A DNA stretch of 64,000 nucleotides from an uncultured Bacteroidota bacterium (GTDB taxonomy: Bacteria > Bacteroidota > Bacteroidia > Chitinophagales > Chitinophagaceae): NCBI GenBank assembly GCA_903829015.1, contig CAIKOJ010000051.1:1-64000 (forward strand), in the 5' to 3' direction. The notes beneath the pieces were generated by a model, which worked only from the letters and a program-made list of their open reading frames with translations, had not been told where the DNA came from and made no database searches. Of this stretch, positions 60,048-64,000 are shown one piece after another. Numbering within the stretch: position 1 is the stretch's first letter; each line of letters starts with the position of its first letter. The translations under genes and the position numbers were made by a program.

Positions 60048-63000
60048 TTATAAATTCGGGTCACTATTTACAATTCGTGTGTAGAGATTTTTCAGTTCTA
60101 CAGGCAAACGCTCCTGAAAATATTTACCATCATCAATTGACGCTTGTGGATATTCATTTTTTTCAAGAGCAAGACGGATACATTCTACAATGACATACCA
60201 CGCGTTATCCTGCACCTTAAAGTCGGTAACAGGTTTCAAGGTGTACGGCAGAGCTGTAAACTGAGCTAAATTGTTATTAATGGTTGACCACTGACAACGG
60301 TATAGTAAAATTGGAATGATCAGAAAATCTTTTTTCTCTTTCTGCCTTGTGAACGCATTTGCAATTTCATTTTGCCGGATATAATCTGTTTTTAAAAAGC
60401 TGGCACTGATCATAAAGCATACCGCATCAGCAGAATTGAAGTGCTCTTGTATCTCAGAATTCCAAACCGAACCGGCTTCGAGCGCTGAACAATACCAAGG
60501 GGCTATTTTTCCATCCTCACGAAGGGCAGATAAATGTTCCAGAAATTTTGTGACTAGGCCGTGATCTGATTTAGAATAAGAAATGAACAGTTTTTTCATC
60601 CCTCCGCGTTTAGCCTGAGGCATATAATTGTTGAATTCAAATACTGAGAAAATTTTTGTGATTCCGTTACTATTTTTGCCTGTGATAAAATAGATACCGC
60701 TTTCTCGGTTAGATATTAATTCATTCCAGCTTACAAAATATGCGCCATCATTGCTGATTTGGATTTCAAACAAAGTGCTTTCCCATGGTTCAATTTGCCG
60801 TTCCATTTTCGCACCAAATACACTGCTGAACTCGGATGACCAAGGGCTTTCTGGGTTTTCAGATTTATCCTGATTATTAGGCAGTCCCGTTACAAACCTC
60901 ACAATTTCTTCCTGTAGTTCCAAGTCTTTGTCGCGAGGGTCGGTAAATAGATCGATGCACTGATTTTCGCGGTCAAACCTTACCAGCAGCGTAAAGCCAC
61001 TTTTTTCAATCATCAGGCCGTCTTTCCAGAATAGAGGTAAGCTTGTAGTTTTATCCGTCTGTGTGTATTGCGCATATTCTGTAAATATTTGCAGCAGCGC
61101 ATTGTGCATCAGGTAGCTATCTGATGTGATTCTTGTGTATGCCTTATTAAATTGGTAACGTTCAAAAACGCTCAGCCATGCTGGTGCTTCCGGCAGGTAC
61201 TGAGGTATATAATAGGTATCTTTTTCTGAAGGAATAGTAAATACCAGATGGAAATGCAGCAATAGTTTTTCCATTTCATCAAACGAAAGACCAAGTAAAT
61301 TCCCTTTTAGGTTCGCGGTCAATTCACTTTTGGTCGCTTTATGTCTTTCTACTTTGTCATTTACCAGAATTTTCTCATACAAAAGATTAAGCAGCTGCTG
61401 AGGCTCCGTAATTACTTTTTCAGGAATAATATCGCCGAAATAAAGCAAGCACCCCATATTATGCAGAACAGGCATAGCTTCTTTAATGTATTTTACATTT
61501 AATTTTTGGGCACTTTTATGCAATTCAGCTATGGAAATAACCGGGACGTTTTTCGACCTGATAATATCAAGCAATTGCTTATAGTCCTTAGGATGTTTCT
61601 GTATTTCAAGTAACTTGCCTAAGCGCTCCTTTATCATTTCCTTTAGCCCCTCCATTCTCATTCCTTGCTGCAGGCTCACTCGGCAGGTATGCATGTTCAG
61701 TGCTTTGAATTCTTTGCCGGGCTCGTCATGATACAGAAGGTGGTAGGTTCTTTTTCTTTTTTCCTCCTCCGATTCCTCAGGCTCCAGATCTATTTTGTTC
61801 TCTATAGCTATTGTTTCTACATTCTTGCCCTTACCCAGACTGAGCTGCTCAATACACCGCATCCAGTAGTCCGGTTCAAAAAAACTCTCCTGCTCATTTT
61901 CAATGCGTTTCACATCTCTGAAACTCCATAGCAATAAATGCAAAGCCCCCTCACTGAAAAATAACTGATGGGTGGCATGATAAAACTCCTGCCCTCCAAA
62001 ATCCCAACAGTGCACTGTGGTATCCGGCAGAATGGTTTGCAGCGCTTTGTACACAATGCCATGTGTGCTATCGTGCGTTGCGGGCAGTGATTCATTTTCC
62101 AGCAAACTGAGCAGATCAGATTTACCCACATTTGAGTTGCCTAAAAAAAGCATCTTGGCCTCGCGAATCAAAACCAAGGCATTTTTTTCCTGGTTCAGCA
62201 GCCATGTGCGTACTTGCGGCCAGCCTGCGTCCAGTGTTTCAGGAGGAATTGTGTTTGTTACTGGGTTACCTTCAATTTCTACTTGTGCCAAAAAACTGAG
62301 CGAGATAATCGGTTGAATGTCCTGTATTTGGTTGCCGGCAAGGGAGAGCTTTTCTAGATTACTTAGCGAACTGATAGGTTTTATATCCTGTATTTGGTTG
62401 TGGTGTAGGTATAGCTCACTAAGGTTACTGAGCGAACTAATGGGTTCGATGTCTTGTATTTGATTGTTATATAGGTATAGATTTTTGAGGTTACTGAGAG
62501 AACTGACGGGATTAATGTTTTGTATTTGGTTATTGTGAAGGTATAGTGATCTGAGAGTTGTGAGCGATTTGATAGGATTAATGTCAATTATAAAGTTATT
62601 GCCAAGGAAGAGTGTAGTTAGGTTATTGAGCGAGCTGATTGGGTCGATGTTTATTAGTTGGTTATTGTAAATATAAAGTTGCTTGAGGTTACGGAGTTTG
62701 CTGAGCGGATTTATGTCTTTTATCTTGTTCTGGCCAAGGTCTAATAAAGTAAGGTTATTAAGTGAACCGATAGCCTCGATATCCTGTATTTGGTTATCGA
62801 ATAATTCTAATACAGTGAGACCACTAAGTGAGCTGATTGGCCAGATATCTCGTATTTGGTTATCGACAAGGTATAGTTCTTTTAGGTTACTGAGTGAACT
62901 AATTGTATGGATGTCTCGTAAATGATTGTTACTTAACGTTAATTTATTAAGGTCTTTCAGCTGGCCAATTAACGATAGGTCACTGAGAAAGGCATCTGTC

Positions 63001-63113
63001 ACCTCCAGTTCTGTAACTGTCCCGTTTTCACCTGTTTCGAACAGTATTTTGTCTGTAGGTATACCAGCCTTTACCAGCGGTATCAGCTCTTCGGGGAATT
63101 GTTTTTTTGCCAT
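60048..63113 (-). CDS. LRR-Roc(GTPase)-COR-TIR protein (bacterial Roco/NLR-like)
   Basis: 11 tandem ~22-aa LRRs (ISSLSNLxxLYLxxNQIQDIxP); P-loop LFLGNSNVGKSDLL, DFGGQEFYHATHQLFF, NKID; COR-like region; TIR MKKLFISYSKSDHGLVTKFLEHLSALREDGKIAPWYCSALEAGSVWNSEIQEHFNSADAVCFMISASFLKTDYIRQNEI. Confidence 0.93.
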   Translation of the reverse strand: MAKKQFPEELIPLVKAGIPTDKILFETGENGTVTELEVTDAFLSDLSLIGQLKDLNKLTLSNNHLRDIHTISSLSNLKELYLVDNQIRDIWPISSLSGLTVLELFDNQIQDIEAIGSLNNLTLLDLGQNKIKDINPLSKLRNLKQLYIYNNQLINIDPISSLNNLTTLFLGNNFIIDINPIKSLTTLRSLYLHNNQIQNINPVSSLSNLKNLYLYNNQIQDIEPISSLSNLSELYLHHNQIQDIKPISSLSNLEKLSLAGNQIQDIQPIISLSFLAQVEIEGNPVTNTIPPETLDAGWPQVRTWLLNQEKNALVLIREAKMLFLGNSNVGKSDLLSLLENESLPATHDSTHGIVYKALQTILPDTTVHCWDFGGQEFYHATHQLFFSEGALHLLLWSFRDVKRIENEQESFFEPDYWMRCIEQLSLGKGKNVETIAIENKIDLEPEESEEEKRKRTYHLLYHDEPGKEFKALNMHTCRVSLQQGMRMEGLKEMIKERLGKLLEIQKHPKDYKQLLDIIRSKNVPVISIAELHKSAQKLNVKYIKEAMPVLHNMGCLLYFGDIIPEKVITEPQQLLNLLYEKILVNDKVERHKATKSELTANLKGNLLGLSFDEMEKLLLHFHLVFTIPSEKDTYYIPQYLPEAPAWLSVFERYQFNKAYTRITSDSYLMHNALLQIFTEYAQYTQTDKTTSLPLFWKDGLMIEKSGFTLLVRFDRENQCIDLFTDPRDKDLELQEEIVRFVTGLPNNQDKSENPESPWSSEFSSVFGAKMERQIEPWESTLFEIQISNDGAYFVSWNELISNRESGIYFITGKNSNGITKIFSVFEFNNYMPQAKRGGMKKLFISYSKSDHGLVTKFLEHLSALREDGKIAPWYCSALEAGSVWNSEIQEHFNSADAVCFMISASFLKTDYIRQNEIANAFTRQKEKKDFLIIPILLYRCQWSTINNNLAQFTALPYTLKPVTDFKVQDNAWYVIVECIRLALEKNEYPQASIDDGKYFQERLPVELKNLYTRIVNSDPNL

Positions 63114-63269
63114 GGCAGTGAGTTAGGGTTATAAATATAAGATGATTTTTTGTAGTGTCGGTGCAACCAGTATTACCATCAGGTAAAACTTTATGGTGGA
63201 AAGTTGATAGATACTTGCACCGTGGAAAAGACTTGCTATTGAAAATATGTCTTTACTAAAAACGAATGA

Positions 63270-63689
63270 TCAGAATGTCATTCCTCCCCGCTTAGGCTTT
63301 ATATTGTGCGGCACTATTTTTAATTCAGGGATGTACTTGTAGTCCTTAATATTCATCGTAATAAACGCAATGTCGTAAGTAATGGCGGAGGCGGCATTAA
63401 GCATATCCGGGATACTGCATTTATGGCTCAAGAAAAACCGCTCAAATAACTGCCCGAAATAATGGCTTACAGTTTCATCTAAATGTAGTGTTGGAAATTT
63501 ATTTAGTTCACGGTTTAATTTGGTCAAATGCGTCTTACTTCTTGCGCCCTGCTGGATTTCAGCCCGTGTAACAGATGTGATTATAAGGTTCTCAATTCCG
63601 ATACTTTCTAAAAACTTAATCATTTCAATATTATTATTGAAGTACTCAATGATAATATCGGTATCGCACAGAACTATTTCCTTTTCCAT
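63270..63689 (-). CDS. PIN-domain (VapC-like) toxin
   Basis: EIVLCDTDIIIEYFNNN..., SVTRAEIQQGAR, SIPDMLNAASAITYDIAFITMNIKDYKYI: acidic PIN residues present. Confidence 0.9.
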   Translation of the reverse strand: MEKEIVLCDTDIIIEYFNNNIEMIKFLESIGIENLIITSVTRAEIQQGARSKTHLTKLNRELNKFPTLHLDETVSHYFGQLFERFFLSHKCSIPDMLNAASAITYDIAFITMNIKDYKYIPELKIVPHNIKPKRGGMTF

Positions 63690-63844
63690 GCTTTTTCCCT
63701 CAGGGTCTTGAGCGAGATATCCATTCCTTCAAATAGGCCAGCTCCTTTTTCAAAATCGGCAACGTTCTTAAAACCGGTAGGACCAACTTTTTCCCGGAGT
63801 GCCGCTTGTAATTTTGGAGTGGTTTTTTTAGTCGTTGTTTTCAT
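63674..63844 (-). CDS. 56-aa antitoxin partner of the PIN toxin (not in ORF track)
   Basis: MKTTTKKTTPKLQAALREKVGPTGFKNVADFEKGAGLFEGMDISLKTLREKAWKRK*; 16-nt overlap with toxin start. Confidence 0.75.
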   Translation of the reverse strand: MKTTTKKTTPKLQAALREKVGPTGFKNVADFEKGAGLFEGMDISLKTLREKAWKRK

Positions 63845-63958
63845 CAATCAAATATACAAAAGATTTCACTCCAATTCTGCCGTTCCCCTGTACCCTTTAC
63901 AGGGTTACTAATGAATACAGTATTTTCTATACCTTCACAGCCTTAAATAATTTGATAC

Positions 63959-64000
63959 ATGAAATACCTGCCAATATCTTCAAAACTATATGAGCTCAAC
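63959..64000 (+). CDS. 5' end of a CDS running off the window (MKYLPISSKLYELN..), possibly aminopeptidase P-like
   Basis: ATG 63959 open to window end; identity is a guess from the N-terminal motif. Confidence 0.35.
   Translation, partial: MKYLPISSKLYELN

Noticed and set aside
62330-62950. Regularly spaced repeat pattern that could look like a CRISPR array
   Set aside because: 66-bp period is in frame and encodes LRR units; no constant repeat/variable spacer structure and no cas genes.
63159-63222. 8-bp inverted repeat CGGTGCAA...TTGCACCG between the TIR-Roco and PIN genes
   Set aside because: Short arms 48 bp apart; compatible with chance; no associated mobile gene seen.

Overview
The window is a 64 kb chromosomal segment that looks like Bacteroidota (Chitinophagaceae-like). 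Supporting signs are T9SS C-terminal sorting domains, TAnnTTTG-type promoter elements, a TonB-dependent receptor and a 14-gene nuo operon with a short NuoG. Most of it is housekeeping: polA, a sugar nucleotidyltransferase, a UbiD-family decarboxylase, truB, an aminotransferase, an AlgI/AlgJ-like O-acetylation pair with a mannose-1-P guanylyltransferase, a NifU-like protein, purN, nuoA-N, lpxH-like, sixA-like, a FadB-like multifunctional enzyme, queA and dgt. The accessory content I rate highest is at the right end (about 59.4-63.9 kb). It holds a 1021-aa LRR-Roc(GTPase)-COR-TIR protein resembling an NLR/Roco immune receptor. On one side is a solitary HTH antitoxin-like gene with an 18-bp perfect palindrome just before its start codon; on the other is a PIN-toxin/56-aa antitoxin pair whose antitoxin is missing from the ORF track. 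Other points: a kinase-RapZ C-terminal domain fusion overlapping a SixA-like phosphatase, a divergent RelA/SpoT-like domain on a long Pro/Val/Ala linker, a HicAB-like pair and an SRPBCC/NTF2 pair embedded in the nuo operon, an ArsR gene with two operator-like palindromes placed around its promoter, a 1931-aa T9SS protein with 13 tandem repeats, a frameshifted secreted protein, a 41-aa His/Tyr-rich lipoprotein, and several interspersed intergenic repeats. All calls come from reading the sequence and from family knowledge; no database search was run.
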